This document shows positions 1 to 13,080 of a stretch of 64,000 nucleotides of DNA, piece after piece (position 1 is the first letter of the stretch; the number at the start of each line of letters is the position of its first letter). Below the pieces are notes generated by a model that was not told the DNA's origin, made no database searches, and saw nothing but the letters and a program-made list of their open reading frames with translations. Location of the stretch: assembly GCA_037903475.1 (NCBI GenBank), contig JBAJFG010000488.1, forward strand, positions 682,001 through 746,000, in the 5' to 3' direction. The DNA is from Ancylostoma caninum. Its lineage: Eukaryota; Nematoda; Chromadorea; Rhabditida; Ancylostomatidae. A program made the translations under genes and the position numbers.

Positions 1-1315
1 CCACAATGGTAATCTTTCTTCCTTTCTTTTTCTCAGCACCTCAAAAGTGCTTTTCGACGTCACTCTCGAGTTGCTATACTTCTCTAACAACTCTCAAACA
101 TATGCTCAGAACAACCACAACATTTTGCATGCAAATCCTACGGACCACTCATTTTGTGATTGATGCTGTATTCAACACCTTTCTTGTTCTTGTTCTATCT
201 TCAAGAAATCATTTCCGATGTCTTATACAGCTGCAGTAATCTTCAAATGCCTGAATTAATGCAGTTGGCTACATTGAATTATATCTTGTAGCTTTAAGTG
301 TACTGGACATCTCCAGACTCCGTCATTCGAAGTGCTATCTTGATAGGAGATACTATTCGCCCTGCTGCCCAAGTCATATCGTGTTCCGTCGCTTTCTATC
401 TCCTTCTATTGCTGTATTACTACAATAATGTTCAAGTATGGTCTTCTGCTTTTTCCAGCGGTAGTGGTCTTTTTGATGGTCAGCGTTTGAGGCGATTCAC
501 AGACAAAGTTTGGAAGTATCATTTCCAGTTATTTAACACATTGCGAACACATGGTGCATCACGGCCTTCCCTCCCCGTGTGGCAACGTGATTCACACGGT
601 GCATTACGCCATTTCTGTGTATTTGAAACTACGCTTTCCTTTTTTTTCTTTCGCACTGCTACAGCATTCTACATATAGAACAAAATATCAGATGGGGCAA
701 TCAGAAATCTCACTTTAGCAGAATCCCAAATGAAGTACTTCTTGGAAATATGAGTTGATGTCAACACCAGCTACAGAAGTACCGCTAAAATGCAGAAAAA
801 TAGACAATTTTTGCGCTAGAAACGAAAAAAAGAACCCATAAAGTCGCAAGAAAACGCGAGGTGTACCTTTCACATTGAGAAAACTGTTTCACTGTGGCCA
901 TGTGACGCACACGGTGTATCACGCCGCGCGGGCAAAAATTATCGTCTAGCCACGCGCACTCGCCAGGTGAAAATGTACTCGGTCCAGAATGTTTTAGACT
1001 AGTTTGCACAGAGATGAGCGAATTATTGATAGATATCGTGGACACTCTAGGCGACCATTCGATAGATGTCATATTATAGGCGACCATTCGATAGATATCA
1101 TATTACTTCAACATGCTGAATTAGGCTACTTCTTTTCTCCAGCCGTCTATCATGAACACACTGCCGTCTTAGAATCGGTGTGGGAAAAATTAATCGCAAT
1201 TCTACAGTAGCTCACTTCGATTCATTCAAGAGCTCTCATTTCTTTATCCAGCTGACAATGGTGTTTCGTGTTCCATCAATCAATAACTTGCATCTCTTTT
1301 ATTAGGCCCAACCGA
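1..1315. other. Upstream region without a recognised gene
   Basis: No exon, RNA gene or complete transposon is recognisable here. A near-duplicate motif (ggcgaccattcgatagat) occurs twice around 1050-1100. The stretch probably contains the promoter of the neprilysin gene that starts at 1331, but no TATA box or other specific signal stands out. Confidence 0.4.
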
Positions 1316-1325
1316 GTATTTTCAG
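1316..1325 (+). promoter_or_regulatory. Possible trans-splice acceptor before the neprilysin start
   Basis: A pyrimidine-rich acceptor (tattttcag) ends five bases before the ATG at 1331. In nematodes such a site just upstream of the start often receives a spliced leader. It could instead be the acceptor of an ordinary 5' UTR intron. RNA evidence is not available here. Confidence 0.4.
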
Positions 1326-1330
1326 CCAGC

Positions 1331-4300
1331 ATGTGGTGGTTGCTGCTCTTGATGCCATTGTGCTCCGGCGCCCCACGAATCACACCCAAATGTGAAGACG
1401 ACTTGAAGAACGTTGGCAACACTGCTGGCTACAACATGGCGTCCGACCTCCTCACGAAGGCCATCAACTTCTCCGTACGTTTTTTTTGTGGTGCGTTCTT
1501 GACTGCAAACATAGCTGCGTGATTTGCAGGTTGATCCTTGTGAAGATTTCTTCGAATTCACGTGCGGCAATTGGATAGCCAACCATCCGATCCCCAGCCA
1601 CAAAACGAGCTACTCACAATTTGCAAACCTCTCTGACAAGGTGCAGGAGAAGATGCGAGGTGAGGCATATAGTTCTACACCCGTTTCTGGAGAATAACTG
1701 AGATCAGAACACATTTCAGCAGAAACCCAGTCTTGGTTCATTTTCTCGTAGAGTTCAGCATCAATCATGAAACGTTTCTTATTTTATGCAATTTTAAGGC
1801 AATTAGAAGCAAGGAATGCATGAGCCTTGAGCTACATTCCTTTTCTGCTTCCTTTGGTGATTCACAGCGATAGGTTGCACAATTTCAACTTTTCTTGCTA
1901 AACAGCTATTTTCATTTTTGTGAAGCATACCAGAAAACAGCGTAACCTTACAAAGACAAACTCCTCCCTATTGCCAGGCTCTATCTAGTTCCCATAGCTT
2001 CAAGTGAAATGTCCATGTGCGCGATCCTCTTATCCATTATGTTAAAGAGCTGACGATGACGATTATTTAATAGTGAAACTCCGTTAACCAGAAATGGAAT
2101 AACCATTATATAAGAGGAAAACATTTTGTGTTCTACTTAGGATTTGTGACTTGCTACAGTAGGTGAACATCATCGAGTCACGCGTGAAATTATTCATTAT
2201 ACAGTTCCATTTTTCCACAGAAATATTCGAGTCGAAAGAGATGTTTGGCTCAAAATCGATGAACGCTCTGAAGGCCATGTACCGCAGATGCATGGAAAAG
2301 GACGAGCTGAATCGCGTCGGTGCCAGACGTCTGCTAGAGAGCATCAGAGTTTGTTCCTCCTTCTCTTCCATTTAGCCCTGCTTACAATTAGCTTGCCACT
2401 TCAAGGGCTATGGTGTTTGGCCGATGTTGGACGGAGATGACAAATGGCGCGTGGAGGATTTCGATCTCACATCGTTGCTGATCCATGTCTCCGAAGTTCG
2501 TGGTGTAGATGTGTTCGTTAGCAACTACATCTCTCTCGACAGCAGGAACGTTTCCCGCCGACTCATCGAGGTTTGTAGAAGAATTATTCCTCGACACGTG
2601 TGACTAGATTTTGCCGTGTTTTCGATCTTAGCGTCAGGTGGAACAGTACATGCAATCCCTTCCACTGAGGCAGGCTCCTGCAAAGAAGAAACTACCCTGC
2701 AACACGGCCGAGCTTATCACAAAAACACATAATGGTTGCTTCGTTCCACTGTGCTCAGTGTGAATTTCATCATAACCTAAAGATGAAACACCATTGAGTT
2801 GAAAAACTCAAAAGACACTCTAGAAATAGATGTTTATCGAATGTTTTAGCTATCCAAAATTCACATCTAGCAAATACTTCGAAAGGAGAATTCAAAACTT
2901 CTATGATTAGTTGAGAACTATGGACAATGGCCGCCGAGACCTAAAAACCAAATAACGTCGAAACAATTGCCTAGGAGTTCCATCGTCTTGATTTCCTACC
3001 CTCAGTTCCTGGGTTTGAGAAATCAAGGCTTTCAAAGGATGTCATATAATACTACCACATCAGAAACTACATGCCGCACATGCTTTACTCTAAAGAAGAA
3101 CGCATTCGCAAGTGTATCCCAACAGAATTTTCAATTCGTTCGTTCCAAATGGAAGGAATATGAAGCTCAAGACCTTGACTGAAGGAGATGAGGCACGGAA
3201 AGAGGGCAGTACGCTCTCGTCCCGGAAATTTAAACAAATCGCTACTTTGTACCCTACAAAGCGGTTCCAAAAAAGGCAAGGACCGTTCTCCTTGGTTGAG
3301 TGGTAGTAACGTGGAATTCGGATCTAGCGACGAATCATTCTTATCTATACAGGGATATTTCAAGAGTCTATTTCAAGAGCCGAAAATATTCTTTCACACA
3401 GAGAGAATCAAAACCAGAAAAATGATTGGATCGGTTAGGCTTCGACAGGATTGATCTGAAAAATATAATATGTTATTGACTGGTCCCGGTCTGTTATGTT
3501 TTCATTGCCACTTCGGGAATTTTTGGTCACGCCTTTCTAAGTAGTTGCGAGTAAAACTCCATGACCATTGTTGCAAACCAGTATTTGAAGTTCGTAGATG
3601 ACTACCTGTTGCGGCGAGGAGTGCATGGAGCAGTCAAAATTCGTGAGGTTTTGAGTTGAAAAACTAGTTTCTGGTGTATGAAGGTACAAAATAAAAATAC
3701 CTTATTCGGCGTCTTCCATGGTACAACGTTTGAGAATGGAACGTTTTGCTTTCAAAAACATGCGTTAGGATATGTTAGATATTAGGATAGCATTTCACTA
3801 GGAGAATTGTAGTAAACGGGTGTCCTTGGTCCTGCGATGCACAGAAACAGAAGCTGAACCGGCGATAACGACACTTAATATCGGAAAGAATGTATATTCA
3901 AATGTGTGAGCAACTGCGTATTGTTTTTCAGTTCGATCAAGGAGACCTCGGCCTTGGAGACTCCACACGTGATTACTATTTGGACAGAAAAAAGCATGGC
4001 AAGAAGATTGCTGCTTACAGACAGTTTCTCATAGAGAAGGTGAGTTTATCGTTTCATTCATGCTAGAATGCTAGTTGAGAGTAAAATATGATCCAAAAAT
4101 AATCAGATGACACAATTCCTCCAAGATGGCGATCTGCCGAGGAATGAAACGAAAATCGCAAGCGATGTCGATGAGATCATCGACCTCGAGACGAAGTTGG
4201 CTAAGATAATAGTCGCTGATGAGAACCGCAGGAACTACAGCGACATGTACAATCTCCGTCGGCTTAGCGACATGCAAAAGCTCATGCCTTTGGTAACCTT

Positions 4301-7300
4301 CTTCTTTTTCCGGGTTTAAATCCGAGGGTTGAAGGTTTTGATAACTGTTACAACAAATTTTATTTAGGTGGATTGGTCTCGCTATTTCCACTCCATTGCT
4401 CCCTACGTCGTCCACGACTATCTTGCCTCAAATCCTGAAATTCTTATTGTTGAAATTGAGTATATGAAAAGGTCCGCTGCCACGCATTCTGAGAATTCTA
4501 AACCTAGTGGTATGAGAAATGTAGAAAATATAGTGCCCTTTCAGGATCACAGAGCTACTCCAAGTAACGGATCCTCGAATCATTACCAATTATGTCTACA
4601 TGCGATACACATCAAGTTGGGCTGGAGAGTTAGGAGAAAAATATGAAGACATTTCTCAGGTTAACATAGGTTGTGATATGCTGTGCGTCACATCTGCAGC
4701 GCTCACTACCCTTGTAGAATCGAGCAAGAAACGATGTGTTTCTTGTGTTCTACATGAATCCCAGAAATGAAAGCCTTTCTCAAGGTGGACGGTGACACAA
4801 GTGTATAAGAGTGGTGAGCGGTGCGGATACCACACCTGTCGTCTCTTGTCCACTGCACGCTTATACATACCTCATCATCCTCGAAAAAGCAGGACTGATA
4901 TGATAGGGAAAATCGTAGGGCTGAAATCTGGCGACAAAAGTCATTTTAAAACAGGTGTCGTGACACGATTTCCATGTCAAGAACGAAATTCAGTGATTAA
5001 AACCGCTCATCCTAGACGTTCCACCGTGTGATGTATGGAAAGAAGAAAAAGGCGCCTAGGTGGAAGGACTGCACCAGCAATACCATGCATAGAATGCAGT
5101 ACGCTGTCGGAGCCATGTATGTGAAAAAGGCTTTCGACCAGGTACTGCCGTCCGCACATTTAGCACAGCGTCCTGGATTTCGCTTGAACATTCAGGCTTC
5201 AAAAAATGTCACACTGGAGATGATCGACGATTTGCAGCAGGAGTTCCGTGAGATGGTCCTCAACAACGATTGGATGGACACAAAAACCAAGGCTGTCAGT
5301 GCACATTTCCTCACTGTACAGAAATGCATGCTTGTGATTGCAGACAGCGCTAGACAAGGCGAAGCAGATGCTGCGACAGATCGCTTACCCAGATTTCATC
5401 CTCGACGACGACAAGCTAGACGATCACTACAGCGGTGTAGGTGACATACTCTGAGTTCGTCTGCAAACTCCAAACTTGTCGCTTTAGTTTTCCGTGCAAG
5501 AGGCGGACTCCTACAGCCAAATGGTGGGGAAACTTTCGAGGTGGAGCATCGAGTACGGCTTCAAACGTCTCATCAAACCTGTTGATCGAACGGAATTCAA
5601 CTTCAACGCAGCCGTAGTGAATGCTTACTACTCCTCAACATCTAATTCTATTAGTAAGTTGATTTTTCTCTGCCCTCGAGTTTCCCTTCATTCCTGGAAT
5701 CTTTTCAGAGTTCCCTGCTGCGATACTCCAGGCTCCTTTCTTCCATCACACCTTCCCAAGGTTGGTTAAGCATTGTGGGAAAAATTTGCCGAAATAATAC
5801 CAGGGTATAAGCCTGCTAGCGAGGCAAATATGACTTCCAATGTCATTTTCAAACTAAAATGCGCAAACATCTGCAATTAACATCCGCGAAATAGTATCTA
5901 GTATCGCAATTGTAACTACCAATTATAACACCACAAACAAACCCCGCACATGGTTCCTTCGAACCTAACGCTTTTGAACGCCCAGACGGCTCTATCCTCA
6001 TCAAACGTGAGCTCAGCAGCGGTAACATTTCGGCTGAAGCTGCAAATTTAAAGGCAGTGTCTCACCTCATGATGGGCATCGAGATATCAACGGAATCTGG
6101 TCCTACTCGACATGCTGATTCTAATAATGTGCTTGGAATGTGAAAAAAAAAACAGTGAAAAGCCCCTATTTTGAAAGCCAACTTCAACATTGGAGCGGAC
6201 GAGTTTCCTTGCTAGGGAGCCGGCAAAAGCGGAGCTGACAAGTTAAGGTTGACCATAAGAATGAGCTACTAAGCAGTTGCTATTATTAACTGATCAGGCA
6301 GTGCAGTGTCGGAAAAACACCGTACCCTCAGCTACCCCTTGCTGCGAAATGAAGCCTCTCGTCCACTGGCCGAGAATTTCGAAATCAAAGAAACCAAAGA
6401 AACCCGTAACTTACGGGGTTTTCGACGTTTTCACGAAACTTAAAGTACATCTTCGTGCTCAACGGCTCGCATATGTTCGACCGCCGCGGAAATCTCGAAT
6501 GCGGTCCATGAGCTGAGACACTGCCTATAACAGTTATTCTGAACCAATTTTGATAAATTGTGCCCGAAGTTCTCCTGTTCGCACTATATAGTGAGTGAGA
6601 CTGAGTAATTCTCGGCTCAAATCTCCTCCTACAGTAAGAGCATGCGTGCGTAAGTCGGGTCTAGAAGACTTTCTGAGAGGCGCACTGTCATCAACCAACC
6701 ATTCTGACTTGGCCAGTTCCTCATTGAGCCGAAATACGTAGTCGTTCAGGCCGCTTTTTGGAGATGTTTGTCGGCGGTCAGTGGCCGGCTGCGAAAAGCG
6801 GGCCAATGCCCATCACTCTTCACATAGCGGACCGAATCCTCGTCGCGGAGCCCGAATGATTCAGGTTTCAGTCCGCGATTGGTCCAACAGCGCGTTTGAC
6901 CCGCAACATGCGCAGTTTCGCCCGCTGTTTGCCCGCTACTAATCCTCTTTCAGACGTTTCCTCGGGGATTTGCCGGCGGTTTGAAAGAGATCTGCCCCCA
7001 AAATTGTCTGAGTAATCCTATGCAGGCACACTATTGAAATAAAAATGTGTGCTGAAATATGAGAACTAACAACATTTTGTTCTCAGCATTTTCTTTCATC
7101 TGTTTCACAGTGACAATGTCGCCATGAAGTATTTTGTAGACCTTAGGGCATGGTTACTCAAGGAAGAAGAATTCTCATGAGATACTCCAGCTTCAGATTT
7201 CAACTCTTTATTATTATAGGGCTCTAAATTATGGGGGCATAGGAGCAGTCATCGGACACGAAATCACTCATGGATTCGACGATCAAGGTAAGTGTGGTCC

Positions 7301-10300
7301 TCCATTAGAAATGATGCAACCATGTTTGTCATGGTGCTCACACTTGATCCTTGCAAAAAAAATTATCCACTCTCGATTAATTCACAGTGTCATCCCAGAG
7401 GGCTTTCAAACAATGGAATTTCTTTTTGAATAATCAAAGTCGAGAGCCCTAGTATTTCATGACATGGATCGTCTTGGATTAGTTACAGCATTTTTCATTA
7501 GGGAGACAGTTTGACTCCATCGGCAATCTCCGAGAGTGGTGGGACGCCGATACAAAAAAGAGGTTCGAAGAACGAGCTCGATGCATCATCAAACAGTACG
7601 GAAAAATTGAAGTCAGTAGAGCGCACCTTCGTATGCACCGACGATGGCTTCGTTAATGGAATATGTCTTACTCAGGTGCCTGGCACTGGTCTCAAGATTA
7701 ACGGGAAACTCACTCAGGGAGAGAATATCGCTGATAATGGAGGCATAAAGCAAGCCTACAAGGTATGTTGTATTGATCTTGCTTCACCTTCACACATTAA
7801 AATGTTTGACAGATCTGCATCGTCTTACAGGCCTACAAAAACTATCTCAAAAAACACGGAGAAGAAAGGCGTATTAAGGGCTTGGAACAATTCAATAACG
7901 AGCAGATGTTCTTCCTTGGATATGCTACGGTATTACTTTTAGTGAGACTTGTATCTGCTTCCATCATGTGTGGATATCGTACTGGTGGAAATTGAAAGAA
8001 ATCTATTGTTGGAAACCTTCAAAATGGATGACTATCTGCAACTGGTTTGCATGTAAAACAAGAAAAGAGATCACCTTGATCACCTTGACTACCGTCAATC
8101 TTCGGATATACCGAGCGGGCGCCAGCATTCCTTCCATTTCTCCCTCTCGCGTGCCAGAGTCGTCCAATGGATTCTGTTCGTTCGAGGGACACGAAGAACA
8201 TTGTATCTTTCCTTGAAGGAGTTCGTGAAGAAGTCTGACCATCAGGTCAGTAGTCTTCCTGTTGTGCGCTTAACGTTCCGTGGAGTCCAGTCGCTGACGG
8301 CTCTTGTCCATTGGTTGTCGATAAGACGCATCACATGTCTGACCCACCTAATCTTACTCAACTTGGCGTAAGCGGCAGCCTCCCTGATCTTCGGTTGTTG
8401 ACGAAGGGTGGAACTCCGTATTCCAGCCCTCACTTGCATGAGGCGGGTTATTCCCAGCATCACACTCTCGATGTAGCGTTCGACGACGCTGACCGCATTC
8501 TCATCCTGTTTGCGCAACGTCCAGGTTTCTGGTGCTACGTCAAAGCAGGAAGAACCGTTGTATTGAAGAGGTGGGCACGGACCCTGGTGTTCTTTGTCTT
8601 CCTCATTACGTCCTCCATACTCTTATAAGCTCCCCAAGCCGGTGGTTTCCTCCTGCCCAGCTCTGGAGCGAGGTCGTTCATCATGTTGACCTCCCGACCT
8701 AGATATACGTAGCTGTAGCATTCGGATATGGTCGTTCCGTTGAGCAAGAATGGGGCATCAAGGACTCATTCGTTTTTCATGAACATCGTCTTCGTCAGAT
8801 TCAGTTGGAGACCGATTTTTCCACATGCGTCGTCGAAGTCGACCAGCATCCGTTCAGCTTCGCTGATGTTTGGCGTTATAAGCACGATGTCGCCAGTGAA
8901 GCGAAGTTGGTTAAGTCGCCGGCCATTAACTTGCCCTTCCATGCAATCCCATTCTAGTCTTCGCATGGCGTCCTCAAGAGCGGTGCTGAATAGTTTTGGC
9001 AACACGGTGTCACCTTGCCGAATCCCTCTCTTGACGTCAATGGTGATGTTGTCGTGAGGTGGAGAAATCCTGATAGTGAAGTTGCTGTAGAGCTCGCGAA
9101 ATATCTTGATGTATTGAGTAGGAACGTCCCGGTTCCTCAGAGCTTCTAGGACCGCTTCTGTCTCAACGGAGTCAAGGGCTTTCTTCAGATCGATGAACAT
9201 GAGACAGAGGGTCATTTTGTATTTCGCGATGCTTCGATGAGTCTAGTGACGGTGTGTATGTAGTCGATCGTACTGAATCCTTTTCGAAACCCTGCTTGCT
9301 CGCACGGCTGTCGTTCATCTAGTGTCCTTTCGATCCTGTTTAGGATCACTCGCGTGAAAAGCTTATAGAAGACAGACAGTAGGCAGGTTGGGCGATAACT
9401 GCCGATCTGCGGATCTCCCTTCTTGTGCAGCAGCACGGTCCTGCTGGTCTTCCATTGGTTGGGTACCTTGCATTCCGACAGGTACCGCGTGAAAAGCCTA
9501 GCCAAGGTGGTGATGAGTACTGGCGGTAGGTTCTTCAGATGTTCCGGTCGAATCCTGTCGGGGCCCGGTGCTGTACGATTCTTCACCGTCTTGATGGCAT
9601 GTTGGACTTAGGAAGGGAGAACCGATGGGACAACATACCCATCCTCCCTTAGATGACATTGAGAGAGGTGGACGTGGCTATCGAAGAGATCCGAGTGGAA
9701 CTCGTAGATGACATTGTCCATCACCCGTCTTGATGAAAAAATTGTTCCGTCTGGGCGCCGGAGGGCGGTCATCTTGGTCTTGCGATTGGCGAAGTCTCGG
9801 CGGGCGCTACGAATGCTTTTCCCTGCCTCTGCGGCTTCGGCCAACACTGCCGCTCGTCTCCTTGAGGTCTTCTTTTATCGCTTCTCTGCACCGTTCTGCG
9901 AGCTCGGACGTTAGCTGGTAGTTGCCTGCGCCTCTCGCGGCTCCACGCTGGCGTATCAGCTCGAGGGTCTCGTAGGACAGGGCGCCTCTTGGTGGCTCTT
10001 GAACCCTCGGCTTTCTTTGCGCTGTCGCGGAGATGCTGAACAAGCTGATCGTACTCCTCGTCGATGTTGTCGCCAACCGCATTTTCCCAAAAGCCGGCTA
10101 ACGAAGTGAAGAGACCCCAATTGATGACGGGCTTGGGACTCCACCTCTTGAATTTCGTGGCTTTCTCTCCTCTGCGCGAGAAGAAGAACTTAACGGAAGG
10201 AGGCGGTGCTCTGATCCGGTGTAGGACTTCGGTACAACACCGACGTCGGTCAGGCAGAACCTTCCATTTACGATTATGTGGTCAATTTCTCTATGGTACT

Positions 10301-13080
10301 CTCCACCGGGTGACTCCCACGTCCATCGAAGGGAAGTTGGCTTCTGAAATTGTGAATTACCATGAATGTTCTTTGTCTTATGATGAACTCAGACAGCCTC
10401 TCTCTCTCCCTGTTCGTTCCACTGTAGGCCGCGGGTACCGATGTGAAGTCCTTCAGGCGTTCTCCTAGAGCCGATCTTCGCGGTGAAGTCGCCAACGATG
10501 ACCTTATAGAAAGTGTGATCTTCCCTGTGGAGCTTCTCCAAGTCCATATAGAAGGCCTCAACCTCCCCTTTGTCGTAGCTGGATGTTGGAGCGTAGGCGA
10601 CGAAGATTGACACGGCCAGCATTGATCCACATCTTCTCAATCGCAAACGTCCGTTTCGGGTTGTTAGTTGTTCCAACGAATCGATGTTCATGATCAAGTT
10701 CGTGTTCCACCAACTCCACTACTGTCGTAGCTTTCGGTTTTTTTGTGTATAACTTTTTTCAAAGCGTAGTTATGAGAAAGAGAAAAAAGTTTTGACCTCC
10801 TCTTTTCATCGACTCCCTGCTTTTTAAGGAAAATTTCATGTGCAGAAGTCAAAATCTGTAATTTGACACCATCCACAATGTCTCGCAAAATGACTTCCAT
10901 CACTGGGGTCTGACCCCGAACTGCTTCCTTGCAGCAGATTCAACCCGTATATGCTAGGAAATGTGCATGCATTGACCAGTTGCTGACATCTGCGAGGACT
11001 ATTTGGGGTTGATTAAGCAGTGATCGTCGATGGATGTTTCTGTCAGCCTGGCTCCCCCTCTCAGTTCTGTTCAAAAGGGATAGGTGCTACTGGCATTAAG
11101 TTTAGTTACACGTTTTCGGCTTTCTGGAATATTGCCGAAAACTAACTAATTCACTGTGATGGAACGAACTTGAAGAGACATTTTCTAAGCAAAGGACATT
11201 AGGTCAATTGTGAAAATTTATGTGTGGTGCAGGAGAGGCACATTCGTGCAAGTAACCAGCACTCCTCACTTTGAGTAGTCAGTCGTGTTTCGATAAATCC
11301 AGGGCGACGTGAATTGCCATATACATGGCAACGTTTCAGGGATTCCATAGCATTTTTACCACTTACTTATGGGATCATTTAGGTGTCCTCGCCGAGACTG
11401 AAAAATATTCCAAGATTAACTTTTCGTGATGTGCACAAGTGGCTGCACTGAAACCAGCCGGAATATTTTGGAATTCCGAGAGGGGAATGAACTGTATAAA
11501 AACCGAGCACCTATGACCAAATTTGCAGAGACGTTAGCAGCATCTATCCCTTCCAAACGGAGCTGTGAGAAGGAACCAGGCCGACAGAAACACCCTTAGA
11601 GGAGTACTGGTTATTCAGCCTCAAGTAGATTTCGCAGACGTCAGTGAGTGGTCAGCTCATACACATTTTCTAGCATATCGGGTTTCTAGAATATATGGAA
11701 TGTTTTGACTTGTTCCTATCTCTTATGAGTATTTTCAAGTCCCATAAATATTTGAACCACCATGCTCCGCCTCTTAAGAAGTTAGACACAAGAACTAAAA
11801 GTTGCAATCTTTTTGCTCGCTACTGTCTGTATCTGCATAAAGATACCGATTCCACACTAGTGCGTTGATTGGCTAGTGTTAACGCTGGGTCGCAAAACAC
11901 GTACAGTACAGTACAAAATGAAAAGTTCAGACCGTTTGCAAACCGTAAGTTCTGGGTGTAGGATAAAATGTGGTCCACAAGTACCTACACTGGAGGCAAT
12001 CAACTTGATTATCCTATCGAACGTCGAACCTCCTATCAGTACCTATTACGCTTGGAGATTACGATAAGACGGTTTGCTAACCAGTCTGAACTTTTCGCCT
12101 TGTGGGTCCCGTTTATAGCTGAAGATGAGGGTCGCTACACCAAATCTCGAAAACTCATTTTGTGACAGATACTGTAGCGAAATGCAACAAATCATTGGGT
12201 GCCATGCAGTACCACTGCGTGACATCAGAAAGTAGTGATTAAATAGGTATTAGTCAAGTGGTTCCCGAAAAATGAAGACCTAGACGCTCCGTCGCCAACG
12301 TTTTCCCTTCGCCATCGTCGATCCTTTTCGACGGCAGCCTATCACCAATCTTCAGCGACTGACGATCGCCAGTCTTTAGTGACGGGCGATCTATGGCCAC
12401 GTTGCGTCGGTGGGAGTATAGAACTCTCTTAGCCATGTATCATTGTCGACGGTAATTGCTAGGATTTTTATCGCGACCCGCCCACAATCAATACGCATCA
12501 AAAATGAAGTTGCCGGTCTTTGGCACTGCTAGGTGCCATACTCCTCGAGGAGTACAGTGGCAGCTTAATGGAAATTGGCGGAATTTCGAACTTACGCAAC
12601 GCACAGTCCTGATCTCTATCACGCGTAGCACAATGAGGGCTGAGGCCTTACAATGATTAGCATGCATACCTCCTTGCTAACGCAAGGGAGAATGTAAGGG
12701 CAAGAATGATGACGGTAGCACAGAAGCCCGTTTACCCTGCTACACCGAAGAAAAATCCACTGTAACTCTAGAGAAATGCGGAGGAATTGATGTTTTTTAA
12801 GCTCCACGCAGAAACTATGTTATCAACTCACTCTATTCAGGTTTGGTGCGGCCACATGACAAATGACGCTATGATCAATCTCATCCTTACAGATCCACAT
12901 TCTCCGCAACGCTATCGGTGAATAGCCTCACCTCAATTAGTGCTTATTTGTGCTTACACATACAAGAGAGTACTTTTCAGGGTGAACCAGGTGTTGGCCA
13001 ACCAGCCTGAATTCGCAGCCGCATTTCAGTGTGACGTGGGCACCCCAATGAATCCAACCGAGCGATGTGCCGTATGGTAG
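1331..13080 (+). CDS. M13 zinc metalloendopeptidase, neprilysin type, secreted (19 exons)
   Basis: Peptidase family M13 cleaves small peptides on the hydrophobic side with a zinc ion. Exons: 1331-1474, 1530-1659, 2221-2348, 2376-2570, 3932-4039, 4107-4292, 4368-4471, 4545-4659, 5016-5141, 5196-5294, 5344-5436, 5488-5653, 5709-5760, 7220-7287, 7502-7611, 7676-7762, 7831-7929, 12841-12917, 12981-13080. All junctions are GT-AG and the frame stays open for 728 codons, normal for the family. Residues 1-14 ([13 protein letters not shown]) form a signal peptide, so a secreted rather than membrane-anchored enzyme is inferred. Visible hallmarks are [14 protein letters not shown] from residue 50, substrate-binding NAYY 521-524, zinc motif HEITH 562-566, ENIAD 624-628 with the third zinc ligand E624, H690 and R696 matching neprilysin H711 and R717, and the family terminus CAVW. 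NAYY-to-HExxH spacing (41) equals that of human neprilysin. The start of exon 4 (2376) is the least certain boundary. The catalytic set is complete, so the gene is likely functional; closely related members are expanded in nematodes. Confidence 0.93.
5761..7219. other. Neprilysin intron 13 with repeat relics
   Basis: Intron between the exon ending PFFHHTF-P and the zinc-motif exon. Around 6048-6110 it holds a decayed end of the TTAA family seen complete at 40834 (aaaggcagtgtctcacct). Around 6290-6385 it shares sequence with 59260-59330 (agtgtcgg, then gtccactggccgagaatt). The GC-rich stretch 6760-6990 matches nothing I recognise. Confidence 0.5.
8069..8090 (-). repeat. Short tandem tail at the RTE 3' end
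   Basis: Direct repeats of gatcacctt directly abut the 3' end of the retrotransposon on its coding strand (as aaggtgatc). RTE elements commonly end in short tandem repeats instead of poly(A), so this probably marks the 3' boundary. Confidence 0.6.
8069..10740 (-). mobile_element. RTE-type non-LTR retrotransposon, 5'-truncated, inactive, inside neprilysin intron 17
   Basis: Read on the minus strand, an apurinic-type endonuclease segment comes first (about 10700-10275; CYAPTSS-like VAYAPTSS, then GDFTAKIG), a linker follows, then reverse transcriptase (9586-8766; [53 protein letters not shown]), and finally the C-terminal tail (8517-8100; HWTTLAR-type motif). The start of the endonuclease domain is missing, as expected for 5' truncation. 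Several frameshifts and stops break the reading frame. The catalytic FADD box reads FTGD, so an essential aspartate is lost. It lies antisense to the host gene within intron 17 (7930-12840), explaining that intron's size. Confidence 0.88.
10741..12840. other. Remainder of neprilysin intron 17
   Basis: About 2.1 kb between the RTE 5' truncation point and exon 18. A short internal near-repeat lies around 12340-12400, where ctgacgatcgccagtctt resembles neighbouring units. No exon, inverted-repeat element or RNA gene was recognised. Confidence 0.5.

Noticed and set aside
2632..2741. Possible extra neprilysin exon ([14 protein letters not shown] frame)
   Set aside because: Exon 4 joins directly to the exon at 3932 to give the continuous family sequence [21 protein letters not shown]. 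Including this segment would break the alignment with M13 enzymes.
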